From Protula sp. h YS-2021 (Eukaryota > Annelida > Polychaeta > Sabellida > Serpulidae), in assembly GCA_949752745.1 (NCBI GenBank), contig OX457029.1, positions 11,261,511-11,325,510 on the forward strand: a stretch of 64,000 bases of DNA, written 5' to 3'. Every line of letters starts with the position of its first letter. Within the stretch, counting starts at the first letter, position 1. Below the pieces are notes generated by a model, which was given only the letters and a program-made list of their open reading frames with translations, ran no database searches and had not been told where the DNA came from. The translations under genes and the position numbers were made by a program. Below, piece after piece: positions 35,001-47,466 of this stretch.

Positions 35001-35112
35001 TATAGTTTCCCTGAAAATTTTTAGGGAAACTATAGTTTCTCTGGTTCGGTCAGGGAAAGTATAGTTTCCCTAGGGAAACTATAGTTTCCCTGAAATTACA
35101 GTTTCCCTGTAA
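35001..35112. repeat. Chain of mini-palindromes GTTTCCCT...AGGGAAAC separated by TATA
   Basis: Directly after the transposon's right end come TATA-GTTTCCCTGAAAATTTTTAG-GGAAAC, TATA-GTTTCTCTGG..CAGGGAAAG, TATA-GTTTCCCTAGGGAAAC and TATA-GTTTCCCTGAAATTACAG-TTTCCC. Each unit has the same ends as the full transposon but only 16-30 bp, and each junction is TATA. Confidence 0.85.
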
Positions 35113-35113
35113 C

Positions 35114-35168
<55 letters not shown>
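35114..35168. repeat. (TA)n microsatellite
   Basis: TA dinucleotides with one CA interruption, abutting the mini-palindrome chain. Confidence 0.95.
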
Positions 35169-35470
35169 AGTGTAACTCCAGTAATACCGGGACCATTTTT
35201 GCTAAAAACCACAGTATTAGGGAGACTAAAAATTTAAGGAGACCAAAAGTAGGTCTCCTTAATTCTTAGCGTGTTTAAACGTTTGGAAACTACATAGTAA
35301 ACAAAAAACGAATGATTCTATAACATAGTAAATATAATATATTCTGTTTTAAAATTAAATTTAGTTACCTCTATATAACAAGCCAAAAAACATATATCAT
35401 TTTTTTTATATAGCATGGTCCCCCTATGACTGGTTGCAGATCTATATATATATCTATAGATATATATATA

Positions 35471-35503
35471 TTTCAGAATTAAGACTATTATCTTATATAA
35501 ATA

Positions 35504-35573
<70 letters not shown>

Positions 35574-35606
35574 TATTTATATAAGATAATAGTCTTAATT
35601 CTGAAA
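35471..35606. repeat. 136-bp perfect palindrome with (AT)n centre
   Basis: The arm TTTCAGAATTAAGACTATTA-TCTTATATAAATATGAATAT is mirrored exactly on the other side of a central AT run. The whole could extrude as a cruciform or fold as one long RNA hairpin. Confidence 0.9.
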
Positions 35607-35727
35607 TAGTACAAAACTGTCAAAGTAAAAGGTGAGATGCAAGCGGTGGAAAAGGATGGCAGGGAAGGGGGTGTTTGACAAACTTTTTCTGTTTGTTGAC
35701 AAAAACAAAAGGCAATGACTGCCAAAC

Positions 35728-37025
35728 CAGGGTTCACATCGAAAACCAGACGTCGAATTCCAGGATTTTCAAGAATATTTGGAGATAAAATTTCAGGATT
35801 TTCAAGGATATTTTGAGATAAAATTCCACGATTTTCAAGGATATTTTAAAAGGAAATTCCAGGATCCTAAAGGATTTTCTCCAAGAACTTGAAAACATTT
35901 TAAATTTAAACATGTCGTTTATATGTACTTCTAAACCATAAAATTCGATTATCTATCTGTACATCATATTTTTGAATCCCACACAGAGGAAAAATAGGTA
36001 TAGGTTTATTTCATAAACTAGACCAAATTTCGCTACACGTAGCGAAATAGTACCCACTTGCAAGGGCAGAGACACAACATATTTGGTCAAAGATACCTCT
36101 TATGTAACGTTGTTTAGGCCCAAAGGGTAGAAAATGAGCTCAAAATCGCTCTATCTCAACCGTTTTCGAGATAATAGTCAACTTCCGGTTTTTGACCTTG
36201 ACCGTGACCAAGAAGGTCAAGGTCACCGAGGTACCTCTTATGTAACGTTGTTTAGGCCCAAAGGGTCGAGAATGAGCTCAATATCGCTCCATCTCTAACC
36301 GTTTTCAAGATGAGTCGGCCTGTCGTTAAGGACGCGTGAAGTCACGTGATCTTTGACCTTGACCCTCAAGGTCAAGGTTAGTGATGAAAGTTTACTCTTT
36401 GCTGAGTACATTTTATGCATTCACACTGGAATTTTAGCACATTTACGGCCTCTTTTCGTGATTACTAGGTGTTTCCAAAAAATATTTTGACCTCAATTTG
36501 ACCTTAACCTCTGAGGTTCGAGGTGAAAAAATTTTACGGATTTGACGACAACTCATTACCCTCTATGTCTCTGCCAAATGCCGTCTTTTTACGACAAACC
36601 CTGTAGGAGGAGTTTTCTGGAAACCACTTTGAGGTCAGAAAACCTTGACCTCAATTTGACCTTGGCCTTGAAGGTCAAGGTAAAAGATTTTTGTGGATTT
36701 GACGACATCTTGTCACTCTCTATCACTGTGCCGAATTTCATCGTCCTACGTCAAATAGTCTAGGGGGAGTTTTCTGGAAACCTCCGTGACGGAAAAAAAA
36801 GAGAAAAAAAAAGAAAAAAAAGGACAGAAATTTCGAGAAAAACTACAAACTTATACCCATTTGCAAACGAAGTTTGCAAGTGGGAATTTGAAAAACTAAT
36901 TACGAATTCCGAAATACAGGATTTTCAAGGATTTTTTTGTCAGATTCCAGGATTTTCCATGATTCTTGAATGACTTTGCCGAATTGCAGGATTTTCCAGG
37001 ATTTCAAGGATCGCTATGAACCCTG
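35728..37025. mobile_element. CAGGGTTCA-ended non-autonomous element with CAAAC duplication
   Basis: Left CAGGGTTCACATCG and right CG(C)TATGAACCCTG are inverted; CAAAC flanks both sides (35723-35727, 37026-37030). Sub-terminal parts repeat CCAGGATTTTCAAGGATATT at 35757-35880 and 36915-37010. A second element is nested inside. No transposase frame. Confidence 0.65.
36053..36884. mobile_element. Nested element with CCCACTTGCAA ends
   Basis: Left CCCACTTGCAA and right TTGCAAGTGGG are inverted. The interior has direct repeats around ACCTCTTATGTAACGTTGTT (36098, 36231) and many TTGACCTTGACC motifs, ending in an A-rich run. Non-coding. Confidence 0.6.
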
Positions 37026-37239
37026 CAAACAAAGGAATTTGACACGTTCGGGTATTCTGATGTTGGTGGGCACTGGCCACTCTAGTATGATTAGATATTA
37101 ATGTTTAGGGCTGGTAACACTGTCCCTGAACATTCATATTATACTTGTTAACTAGAACTTGGTTGGCCACAATGTCCTTAGACACTGATGTTAATTTAAA
37201 TGTTTTCAAACTGTAATTATTTTGTCTAATATTCTTTAC

Positions 37240-37693
37240 TGGCATAGTTCGTCAATCACTTGTCAAATATATTTTGACAAACTTGTGACAAGATATTGAC
37301 AAACTTCAAATAAGGATTTGACAAATATATGACAAGAAAATGACAAGCCAGTGACAAAAATAAATTTTTGACAAATTTACATTGTTGAGTTAGGCATCGT
37401 CAGGTTGACGAATGTAGGGCCATCAAACAATTTGACGAAGTTTTGACGAACTTGTGACAAATTGCCAGGTTTGAAATGACTAGTTTCTAACAAATTGACG
37501 AATTATTAGCATGATGAATTAATGACTAGCTTAAACTGACGAATTAATGACAAATTTATTACAAAGTGTTGACAAATTTTTGAATGGAATTCGTTAAATT
37601 GGGCATCGTCAAATAAACAAGGCAAATTAGCCAGTCTTTTGTCAGTTCGACAACTTTACGACAAATCCTTTGCAAAGGCATATTATGTGTGCA
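37240..37693. repeat. Right arm of TTGTCA-rich inverted repeat
   Basis: TGACAAA / TTGACAAA motifs recur at 37262-37390 and TTGACGAA motifs to 37620; the arm ends GGCATATTATGTGTG, the inverse of the left arm's CACACATAATTTTGCC at 30800. Only 37677-37693 and the motif content match the other arm clearly. Confidence 0.6.
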
Positions 37694-37807
37694 CCATAAT
37701 AGTTCAGCGTTATTGTAAGAACACTAAGATTGTTGCCCTCTTTCACTTCCAAATATTTTGATCCAGTGTTGAAGAAATTTTAGAATGCAAGCCCTGCAGG
37801 CTAGGTA

Positions 37808-38240
37808 TTTAGACTCAGGCCACGTTTAATTGGAAGTATCTGAAATAAATATTAAATCCAGAAAATGTTTCGGAAATGTCCCAATAAAACACTTCAGATA
37901 ATGTATCAAGAATGAAAATGGCTGCCGGGAGCGACGTTGTATCTCGTGAACTTGCTTTGATGCTGTTCTCTCTAGTAGATAGCAGTCCAAATTGCAAAGA
38001 CTTTTATGAAAAGTATTATTCCAGCATCCAAATAATCGGCGTTTTTTTTAAAAGATACCAACGCTTTTTTGTCAGCTATTTTGACCAGGTGCGCAGAAAA
38101 AGGATTATGGGAAAAGTATCTGAAACTTCGATACACTCGAAAATGTTTCGGAAATCAGAAAATGTTTCTTGTTTTTTCGATAATATCTCGAAACATTTTC
38201 GAGACATTATCCTTGCCCAATAAAACGCACCCATAGTTGC
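37808..38240. mobile_element. MITE-like element with AAAATGTTTCGGAAAT sub-repeats
   Basis: AGAAAATGTTTCGGAAAT occurs near both ends (37860, 38135) and the ends GGCCACGTTTAATTGG and CCAATAAAACGCACCC are roughly inverted. A 103-codon ATG-led frame inside (37912-38223) has no recognised domain. Confidence 0.45.
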
Positions 38241-38543
38241 GGTGCCGTACGCTTGGCAGCATAAAAAATAGATCCGCTGCTCATACTGCTGTTAGCGATC
38301 CGAAGTCTGTTTTGGGCAATGTTTCTTTTTTAGAAAAGCTCCGCTACTCCCATCGTGTTTTCAATATTTTGCCTAGGATTATATTTATAAACTAATTATG
38401 TACATTGATGTATCCAAATTCCTCCGTGGTTGGGTTTAATTTGTCACTGGCTGGCTGGGATGCCTTCTCTCGTTCGCCGTGGCATACCCCCCCCCCCTAC
38501 ATGTTTTGGAGAGGAGAGCCTCACAGCCATTGATACACTTAGG

Positions 38544-38665
38544 ATAAAAATTAGAAGAAAGTAGCAAGGTAGAAATTGTACAAAATTTGTTAAAGAAGAG
38601 TGGAATAAAAATTAGAAGAAAAAAGCAAGTAGAAATTGTAGAAAATTTGTTAAAGAAGAAGAGTG
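38544..38665. repeat. ~61-bp tandem duplication
   Basis: Two copies of AAAAATTAGAAGAAA(G/A)...AGAAATTGTA(C/G)AAAA TTTGTTAAAGAAGAGTGG in direct succession. Function unknown. Confidence 0.8.
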
Positions 38666-39559
38666 GAATAAATTACCAATTCAGTTAAGCTTTTCCCTGA
38701 AGTTTTATTCAGGATGAAAGACCGGCTGTTTCTGAAAGAAACAGCACAGAACAGTCGCACTTTTTAACCTGACAAAAAGTGCTCCTTTTCAAACTCTTCT
38801 GCATCTAATTTAACCCTGAAAGAGTCTCAATGTTCACTGACTGAAAAGCAAATCTTTGCCACATTTTGAAAAGCTAGCGAAAGTTGATGGTCTTGTTAAC
38901 TGGGATAGTAACATAGAAAAAATCAACCAATTATAGACACCCCAAGCGACACCGTCGTGCTACTGCCGATTCTCTAATCGGCGTTTTAAGTATGCAGGCG
39001 TAGGAAATCTTCCGTTATCTCCATTCACTACCATAAGAGTCTCTCACAAATCTACAAGGAATCGTTATAACACGACAGAAATACCGACTATAGTTAACTA
39101 ACAATAAAATTTACTAGTTACATATATCAAGACATTTTGCAAGTGGTTGTGCAACACGGATACTTCAGAAATTAATGAGATAGAGAGTGCTATATTGGTA
39201 CTGTCGAATCACATTTTACAACTAACGAATCCGCAATGGATTTTCCTTACAAGACATATTCTACACTTAACAAAAGAAACGCCTGGCATTTGTTGCCCTT
39301 TCCTTTTCGAGTTTAATGGTTTTGGCGCATCTTTTGCCCAAACATTTTCACAACTATTTTTCTCCTTTAGTCCTATATTTGGTTCGTGGCTGTCAAGGTA
39401 ATTGATTCAACACCATGGTCAATTCAGTAACGTGGTTATTTTTACGCCTTGAACCATATTAGGCAATATACCCTGTATTGTATTGTACACATATAAATTC
39501 ATACTGAAGAGAAGGTTTTGTATGCATGAAAAACATTAAAATATCGCGATTAAATCATC

Positions 39560-40060
39560 AAAAAACAGCAAGTCAACGCAACTTGATAGAGAGCGCGTTG
39601 TGGGTATACTGGACACTGAAAGGATTCGAAGTAATTTGGTGCGACACCTTGGTGTCACCGAAACTTTAGTTAGACGACTCCGCAGTGGTCTCAGAGACAT
39701 TGGACCGATCAATGACAGACCGCAAGTAGACCACCAGTTGGCTCTCCTTCCTATGCCATAGATTTCATAAAGCGACAACCACCGCTCACTCTCAAGGTAA
39801 TCGAATAAGTGCTCAAACAGTTAGGAGTTGTCTTCATGACTACGATATTCAAAGCCCCAGTGCATTTCGTGGAATGCCATTAATTGCTGCTAGGTGCCAA
39901 TGGGCCACCAGTTACGTGCGTTGGAGACTTGTACAATGGAATAGGCTGTCTTTACGGAGGAATCGCGATTTATGTCGATTTTGTCCAATAGACTCAGACG
40001 TTTTTCCACTACCTAATAGCCCAGAAACCAAATATGTAAATGGCTTTTTCATGGTGCTTG
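39560..40060 (+). pseudogene. Degenerate Tc1-like transposase
   Basis: With frame changes and stops the plus strand shows the Tc1 order: DRERVVGILDTERIRSNLVR and VRRLRSGLR (helix-turn-helix region), then QTVRSCLHDYDIQSP, then ARCQWATSYVRWRLVQWNRL, resembling the usual ARLNWAR-HRRWTRQQW. The catalytic DDE segments are not intact. Confidence 0.6.
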
Positions 40061-40169
40061 AATGTCAGAATCCTTAACCCAACTTTTAAATTTCTTTGGC
40101 CAGCCTAACCACTTGACAAATAATTCTTTCTCACCTCATCCTTTTCGTTTCTTCAAAACTGTTTCAATT

Positions 40170-40610
40170 TCATATGGACTGAATATCTTTTGTAACAGCT
40201 TGTAATTCTTCATCATACAAATTACCATGATTATAGTTGTAAACTATGTCTTGCAAAATATCTATATACCGATACGTTTGCCGATGTAGAAAATGGCGAT
40301 GCATCATCCCTTTGAGAGTACGTATAACTGTTTCAGCAAAGATGGCTTTCGTCTCATTCTTAGTAGCATATGCATGAATGCCTTCTATTCTTATATTCTG
40401 TTCCATTATCTGACCTCAGTGTTTTAGGTATTCTTGTTGTTTCTTGAAAAATCTTTTGGAAGGCTTAAATGACAATCGTATGACTTCTGTTTGGAATTAC
40501 TTGTACCGACAAGTGTTTGGAAAAGACATCAATGGCAATGAGTAAAAAGTGATTGCCTTCATTACGTTGTGCCAGTATGCCAGTAACATCTGCCAACAAT
40601 CACTCACATA
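40170..40610 (-). pseudogene. Retroviral-type integrase relic (Polinton/Maverick-like)
   Basis: On the minus strand the catalytic core can be followed across stops and frame breaks: an Asp segment near ADVTGIL and IDVFSKHLSVQV, then LRSDN, then HAYATKNETKAIFAETVIRT with the catalytic Glu region, then YRYIDILQDIVYNYNH. This pattern is typical of integrases from Polinton-type elements. Only fragments survive; described as broken. Confidence 0.6.
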
Positions 40611-40864
40611 GCAACACTTTTTTACATATAAATACAAACCACTTTACGAATAACATTTATGTTATGCACTACCATACAGACAAACTTTAATGTTCTTCAA
40701 GCATTTTATAAATGTCTATATTCACTTCAACTAGGCCATTATTGAACGTGACAAGCTTTGATATATCCGTTGACACTGAAACATTATTGTCATAATTTAA
40801 AATAATTCTAGAAGCTACAACTATCCTGAGGTCAGCTTCCCAAATGGTATCGGCCGTTTTGCAC

Positions 40865-41760
40865 ATTCATTCAGAAAAGATTGGATGAAACGATGTTTTT
40901 AATTGCTCTTCGAGCAGCTGCCCAGTGTTTATGCATATTCTTCATTTCCAGTACCCAGTCAGATTCAAAATAAAGAAGCTTTGAAGGCACAAAGTCAGCA
41001 TAGTTCACTTTGAAGACATCATCCAATGTCTCTATACGTCTGTGAAGAAGGGGTTGAGCTGTTGACATGTTTCACTTTACTTATTTTGCAAAACAACCTG
41101 CCAAATAATCCACCACGCGAAAATTTATCCCTATATCATTACGAATAAAGTAAAATGAAGAATCAAAATCAAAGCACTCTGCATCTTATATTCCAGTTTC
41201 ATAACACTGTTCGATAAACCTGTTGTGTAATTCAATTTTGTTAAGGTTGTAGTGGGCCAAGTCTCAACAGGCATCTAAGTGCCAAGGCTGCCCTTTCTCA
41301 AATCAAAAGCGAGTTAATTCATCAATCATAAAGTCTACATAAATCCGTTTGAAAATAACGTCCATGTTCACAATATACACCTCATTACTGTAACTTACCT
41401 AAGAGTTCGTTTATAGTGTCACTCTTCTCAATATATTGACCATTCCTCTATAGTCATCTCGCCAACCTTTAAAGCTTCTTTACATACTTTACAGTCAAAT
41501 TTGTGGCAGAGGCAATTATCATCTTTTACACATCGCGCTTGTTCTGTACATTTGCATACTCAACTGCACTTCAGCTTGTTGTTCTTCGGTAAGATTAGTT
41601 GTTTTCATCTGTTTATGCTCAGTTAACTGCGGTGCTGTCACCCAACCGTGACATTCCGTACAAGACTGATCAACCCAAAAATTGGATGTCAATGATGATG
41701 CCTCATGCAACACGCTGTTTATTTGTGGCATTACGTCCAGCAGCGTTGCCCATCCCTCAT
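40865..41760 (-). pseudogene. Unidentified element-borne coding remnants next to the integrase relic
   Basis: Minus-strand fragments: 41068-40871 (65 codons, with PSKLLYFESDWVLEMKNMHK), a stop-broken piece near 41390-41200 (KGQPWHLDAC, LAHYNLNKIELHNRFIEQCY) and 41760-41519 (FWVDQSCTECHGWV..). They read like one decayed gene or several genes of the same element as the integrase relic. I do not recognise the family. Confidence 0.35.
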
Positions 41761-43199
41761 CATTGAAGTTGATGTAGGAAGTACAATATTTCTCATCAAA
41801 TTGAGAGCTGCTTGCAAAGCTGACATGTCGCTTGTCGCTTGTCGTTGAACGTAATCACTTCTAAACGCTTTGATTTTGTTAAATACAGCTTGAAGTTAAT
41901 CATGCGCAGCTTATCCAAGTTATCATTCAACCTCTTCCAAAGAGAATCAGCTATTCCCATCCAGTTTTCATTTCATTTATTCTGATGAATCGACTATACT
42001 GACCACCTTCAACTGATATGCTTAAGGTAGCATTGATCGTGAAATTTGCTATCACTGTTTGAACATCCATTTTAGTTGCAAAGACAACTTGTTGTTGAAG
42101 AAATAATTGTAATTGGTCAAGTACTGAAGAAGTTATAAGCTGTTAAAAGTAGCAGGTCTATCTTTTTTACTCTATTTCCAAAAAAAAAAAAAAAAAAAAA
42201 GAGAATTGTTCAGAATTGGCTGAAACAGATAAATATGCAAGGAAAAATCTCATATTAGGTGGAGGAGGGGTCAGAAGTCAGACCTTTACCAGGAGGGATG
42301 GGGGATCAGAAGGTCAGGGTTGTTTCTACCCTACCCAAGCGTATGTTTATAATGGTGATTAAAGTCTGGTGTATGGGAGCCTATGGGTGTCTATAATCTC
42401 ACCAGAGCACAGAAAAAATAATAAAAAGATGCACTGTGGACAGGAGTGGCCATAGTTTTATTGTTTTTTAAAAAGCAGTCAATGGCTCATCTAGCTTTTC
42501 TGGTGAACTGTGTGCTTTAGCAAGTGCGATAGAGTCAAGGGGTTACTCACAAAATGTTGGATACCTTCGATTTTGATTGTATAATCGATGTTTATTTCTG
42601 TTTGATGATGTTGGATACATAATACCTGTACTCAGTATAATCCAACAATCTTTGGTGCAGCTTATAAACTCCCAGTGGATGATAAATGACAAGCCTTGAT
42701 AAAATTTGGCCCAGATGGTTTTTCATGTATGCTAAATTTCATTAAATTTGCCTCAGACAATATGACAATCAAAATGGTACACTGCAAAACAAGTTTTGAT
42801 ATTGCGAGTGCTTAACAGCTCTTTGTCCAACCGAAAATTACATTATGTTTACCCGGTAATTCTCTAAGGCACTTGAACGTACTTGCCTACAAGTGATTTG
42901 GCTGAGCTCTCATGACGCACATCCCACTTCGATAACTTTCACACTCTAAAAGTGAATCCACCATTTACAACATTTGTTTCGTTTTGTCTCTGTGTAGTTT
43001 GTAAACAAAACTGGCGATCTTGCACAAGACAGCGAAAACCGTTTTGTCAGCATATTTGTGTCTAGAAACTTATTGTCAGAGTATAACTCCTTTAATTTAC
43101 AAACATGGGGAGCACCGTGAAGCTTTGCCCACATGAATTTGCTCATGTTTTGGATTTGGTAAGTCAGTTTCCTTTCGAATAGCTACTCGTATCGGTTAC

Positions 43200-44520
43200 G
43201 AGTGATAAGCCAAGAATTCGTACGAGTACTTCCGGATCTTTCTGATGGAAGTGTCGTTTGGACTGCACATTTCTTTGGATAAATTATAAAGAAATGATAA
43301 GGGGAAACATCACAATTCTGATTTCTTTCAATTAGTACGTTTTCGAATTGAGAAAGCCACCATATGATCTTTTTGAAACTTTTCTTTCTTTCTTTCTATT
43401 TATTTCCATTTTAAACATATACATATATACGCGAAATATGGTATTCGAAAAGGCTTTAATTGTGTTTAAAAGAAAAGGTGGAACCAGAAAGTTTACACTT
43501 ATTAAACGGTCCACCGTTTGCAAAATTACTTTCAAACTGAGTAACCATTTCGGCGAGATTATCTATATTTTCATGTATATATGATATATTTAAGAAAACA
43601 CCATAATAGGAAAGCAACTCCATTACACAGTGTACACATCTTGACAAAATATAATGTATTTATACGAGTGACGAGATCTACTAATAGCTACTTTCAAGCA
43701 CGAAATAAATAATATTTAAACTAGTAATTCAAAGACATTATAAAGAAATGATAAGAGAAAAACATCAAAATCTAATTTTCTTTCAACATGCACACTTTCA
43801 AATTTATAAAGCCATCATAATATCTTTTAAAAACTATTTTGCATATTATACAGTCTCTTTAATAACCAACATGTGAATATGTTTGTGGCAAAATGGAGTT
43901 TTGTTGATTTTTGCTGTTTTTTCCCTATCGTTTCTTTATATCCTTATCCCAACTGAATTCAGCCGAGACGCAAAAAATTTTTCGGCGAACGTCAAAGTGT
44001 GAATTGGCTTATTGAGGTGCAGTCCAAATTGGCTTATTCGCACTTTCGGGTTTTTCCGGTTTAGGTGTTTTTCGACTGCAAATATTTTGGGATAAATTAT
44101 AAAGAAATGATAAGGGAAAAACTTCAAAATTCTAATTTTCTTTCAACATGCACATTTTCAAATTTATTAAGTCATTATATGATCTTTTAAAAAGTATTTT
44201 GCATATTATGCAGTCCCTTTAATAGCCAATATGTGAATATGTTACTGGCAAAATGGAATTTTGTTGATTTTTGGCAGTTTTTTTCCTGTCATGTCTTAAT
44301 ATCCTTTTTCGGCAAAAGTCAAAGTGTGATTTGACTTATTCTATTGTCCATCCCTTTCTATAAGCGGATTCTCAGTTTCGCCTGTAGTCGACGTTAGCCC
44401 CGAGTCAGCTGTGACATAAATAACATCGCACATCTCTGTCAGTGCTGCGAAACCTTACATTATTTCGCTAATAGGGGTCAACTTCATATGTTCTGAGGCA
44501 CGAATCCTAACAGAATATTG
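43200..44520. repeat. Dispersed repeat family A, tandemly arranged copies
   Basis: Segments from 43740 and from 44098 (TATAAAGAAATGATAAG(A/G)G-AAAAAC..., then GTATTTTGCATATTAT(A/G)CAG) are direct copies about 355 bases apart with few differences; an earlier partial copy is at 43280. The copies are in opposite orientation to those at 26.9-27.1 kb. Confidence 0.7.
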
Positions 44521-46659
44521 AACCTTTAATTTCTTTCTTTTAGTTTTTTTTTTTAAATAGCAATTCAAATGTTTTTTAGCGGATAATTGCAAAAATTATT
44601 CTTACTTTTTTACGTAGTAAACTATGTTTCCCTGTAACCCTGGATACAAACAAATGTCAGTTATTGCCGGAGATTCGTGGTTATTTCCGTATAATTTTCT
44701 TTTAAAGAAAGTGTAACACAGAAGTTGTATATCACTACTATTGTACTTTGAGGGCCTTTAGCAAATGCCAATAAAAACTTGTGGTTCGTTGAATCTCGCA
44801 CAAAGAAGCCACAGAGGTGCCTCAAAGTTTGCTTGTAAATTGTTATATAGCGAAGATTTGAAGCGGTGCGTGGAAAACTCGTAGCGTCCCGCTTCTTGGA
44901 GCCAAGCTGGCGTGTGAATATGTTTCTAGCAAGACGTAATTTTGTTAATCTTTTCCATCATTTCTTTTATAGCTTTATCCCAAGCGAATTCCGTCGAAAC
45001 TCAAAAACTTTTCGGCAAGATTCTTAGTACAAATCCGCTTATCTAATTTGCGTTTTTTTTCCCGAATAAAACCGCCTGTGATAAAAGAAGTGAAAGAAAT
45101 CTCAGAAGAAATACTGCAAAGGTAGCCTACTAGATCGATTGCAAAGTTATGGCAGTAAGTGTGTAGTATAGCCATTGTAGAGTACACTGACGACAGATGC
45201 ACCATTCAAATGTCAATAATTGGGCCTGGGAAGAAAATGTCCCAGGCTGAAGAAAATAAAGGTGCATTGTCGGAAAGGAGCTGTAATAGGATCATCGAAA
45301 TGCAATTCTTTCTAACACACTGACGTCACAAGAGCGGATCAACCAATAGCGAGTGACTTTTCCTTGAAAGAGAATTGTTTGAGTGCAGAAACTAATTTAT
45401 ATCACTCTTTCTTTGCAAATCTACGAGCAAATTTCTCCCCTATAAGATCTTGTCAATGATTGCCTTCCGCAGATGCTCCCTTTTCAGACTGATAAAGATG
45501 CCTTCAAATTTTGTCTCGGTTACAGAAAAAAATCAGTTTCTGTAATGGTATATAATAGTGCAAAATACTGCAATTATCGCGAGTCTTGCACCATGTTCCG
45601 GTTTGGACTTTGATGAAGGTCAAGGTCATGTGTTGAAAAAAAGTGCAGATGAACAACAAACACTCAAAACCGGTACACCCGAACATCTAAGCAATAACAA
45701 AAAAAAATCTTTTTAAAGTAAACTTAAAAAAATTCTTTAAAGTACAAGGCAATGGACATTCAAATTGAACAGTATGTCGTCTTTGATTAACAGGGCTGCT
45801 GGCAAGAGTTACATTGATGTCGAATTGTGATGATATAACTATATCTTTATATCTGGCCACCGCACTTTTCGCTGGGCACCTCTGGGTTTCTCCTGCCGGG
45901 GTCCTGAGTGTCACCAACAGAATAAGTTAATTTCCAGGTCCGGGTTAAATTACAAATTGGTCTGTTAGGTGTAGAGGATTAGCACGGTATATAATAAGGA
46001 ATGTCCTAGTGTTCTGCGTCATTTCTGGTTCGCAAGTAAACCTGGAGTAACCGATGCAAACGCTGTTTGCACTAAATTCGCATTGAAAGAACTCATTTTT
46101 AGTTTTGTCAGTTTCGACGTGCTGTTCAATTTCATGTTTCTTTCCTTGTATGGATTGTATAAAAGATTTTTAGTTTGTTTGCAACAAAAAGAATTTTGCG
46201 CATTTTATTCGGAGCACTAATACTGCTGTTTGGCCTATTTTTGACTTGACTCCAAGCGGCTAACTACTGTTGGATCGATTCTCCACTTACATTACGTGTA
46301 CTATTGTTCAAGCCAAGTTACCTTGCTTTCAGTACCTGTTGTAGTAAAACTATACGATTAAACGACTTCTAAGCACAGACAGTTGTATGAAGCAAGTTCT
46401 TTGGTGCGCTCTTTTTATTGAACGATGACCATCTTTGGAAAAAAAAAAGCCTTCTTCTTTTGCAAATACGGTTAAATTAGCTCGAAATTTTACATCAAGG
46501 TAGTTTGGATCAGGGCTGAGAATAGTACCAAAACCGATTTTTGTTTTTCTCCAATTTGGCAAATTGGCGAAATTACGCTAAATTTTTGCAAAAAAAAATT
46601 CGGTGAAGTTTTGTATTCTCTTTGAAATTTTTAACACCTCCAGTTGGCCCAGGGTTTTG

Positions 46660-46798
46660 TTTCTCACAGGGAGAAAGGTATTTCTCCCTTCCCCATGGGA
46701 GAAATAGGGGAAAAACCCGGGATTTAGGGTTTCTCCCGAGGAGAAACGTTTCTCCCGGGGATAAATGGGAGAGAAACAGGGGAGAAACGTCGGGCATA
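46660..46798. repeat. GGGAGAAA / TTTCTCCC short repeats
   Basis: GGGAGAAA and its complement TTTCTCCC occur about nine times within 140 bases, giving many alternative hairpins. No coding role. Confidence 0.75.
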
Positions 46799-47466
46799 AA
46801 AATTCTTTCAACGTTTATTTGCATTTTATTCCAAAGTATTTAATATTTTAACACCTTAGATTTCTCTTAAACTGTTCATTACACTAACAGATATTGATTC
46901 ATGAGAGATGTTAAATAATTAATCAAATTTGTCATATATTTTACACTCGCTCATTCGATTCTCAAAGCTTACTGCAGCAGAAAAAGGTTTTTCGTAAAAA
47001 TCCACACTACACATTTTAACCAAAATCTATATAATATTTCAAAACTTTCTTTAAACTGTTCATGCATAATATAATATAAAATTACACATTTTACATTGAC
47101 AACCGGAGGCATCGTTGAATCTTATTTAGCTATGATGTCGTTGTCGAAATGGACAGAAGCTAGCTTTTGCGGACTAAAACGAAACTGATGTTGAGGATGC
47201 ATAAAATAGTTAATAATGGCAGTAAAACTTCCGCTAACTGTCCACAGTGTTTAAAAACAAGCACAGCGCCTGTTGCTGTCTTTAAGCTCTGATGGCAGCT
47301 GTGCGCGGCCTCAGTCTTTTCAAACTCCCGAATATGAAAATAGCTACAATCTCTTCTTCAATCAGTGACATTGTTTGCATACAGAGAGTATGATTTTACA
47401 CTTTTATTTTAAAATTTTAAAATTCTTGTTTGCAGTAATAGGCCCTAAAAAGAACAAAATCAGTTA

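Noticed and set aside
37912..38223. 103-codon ATG-led frame
   Set aside because: Lies wholly within a MITE-like repeat and has no recognised domain.
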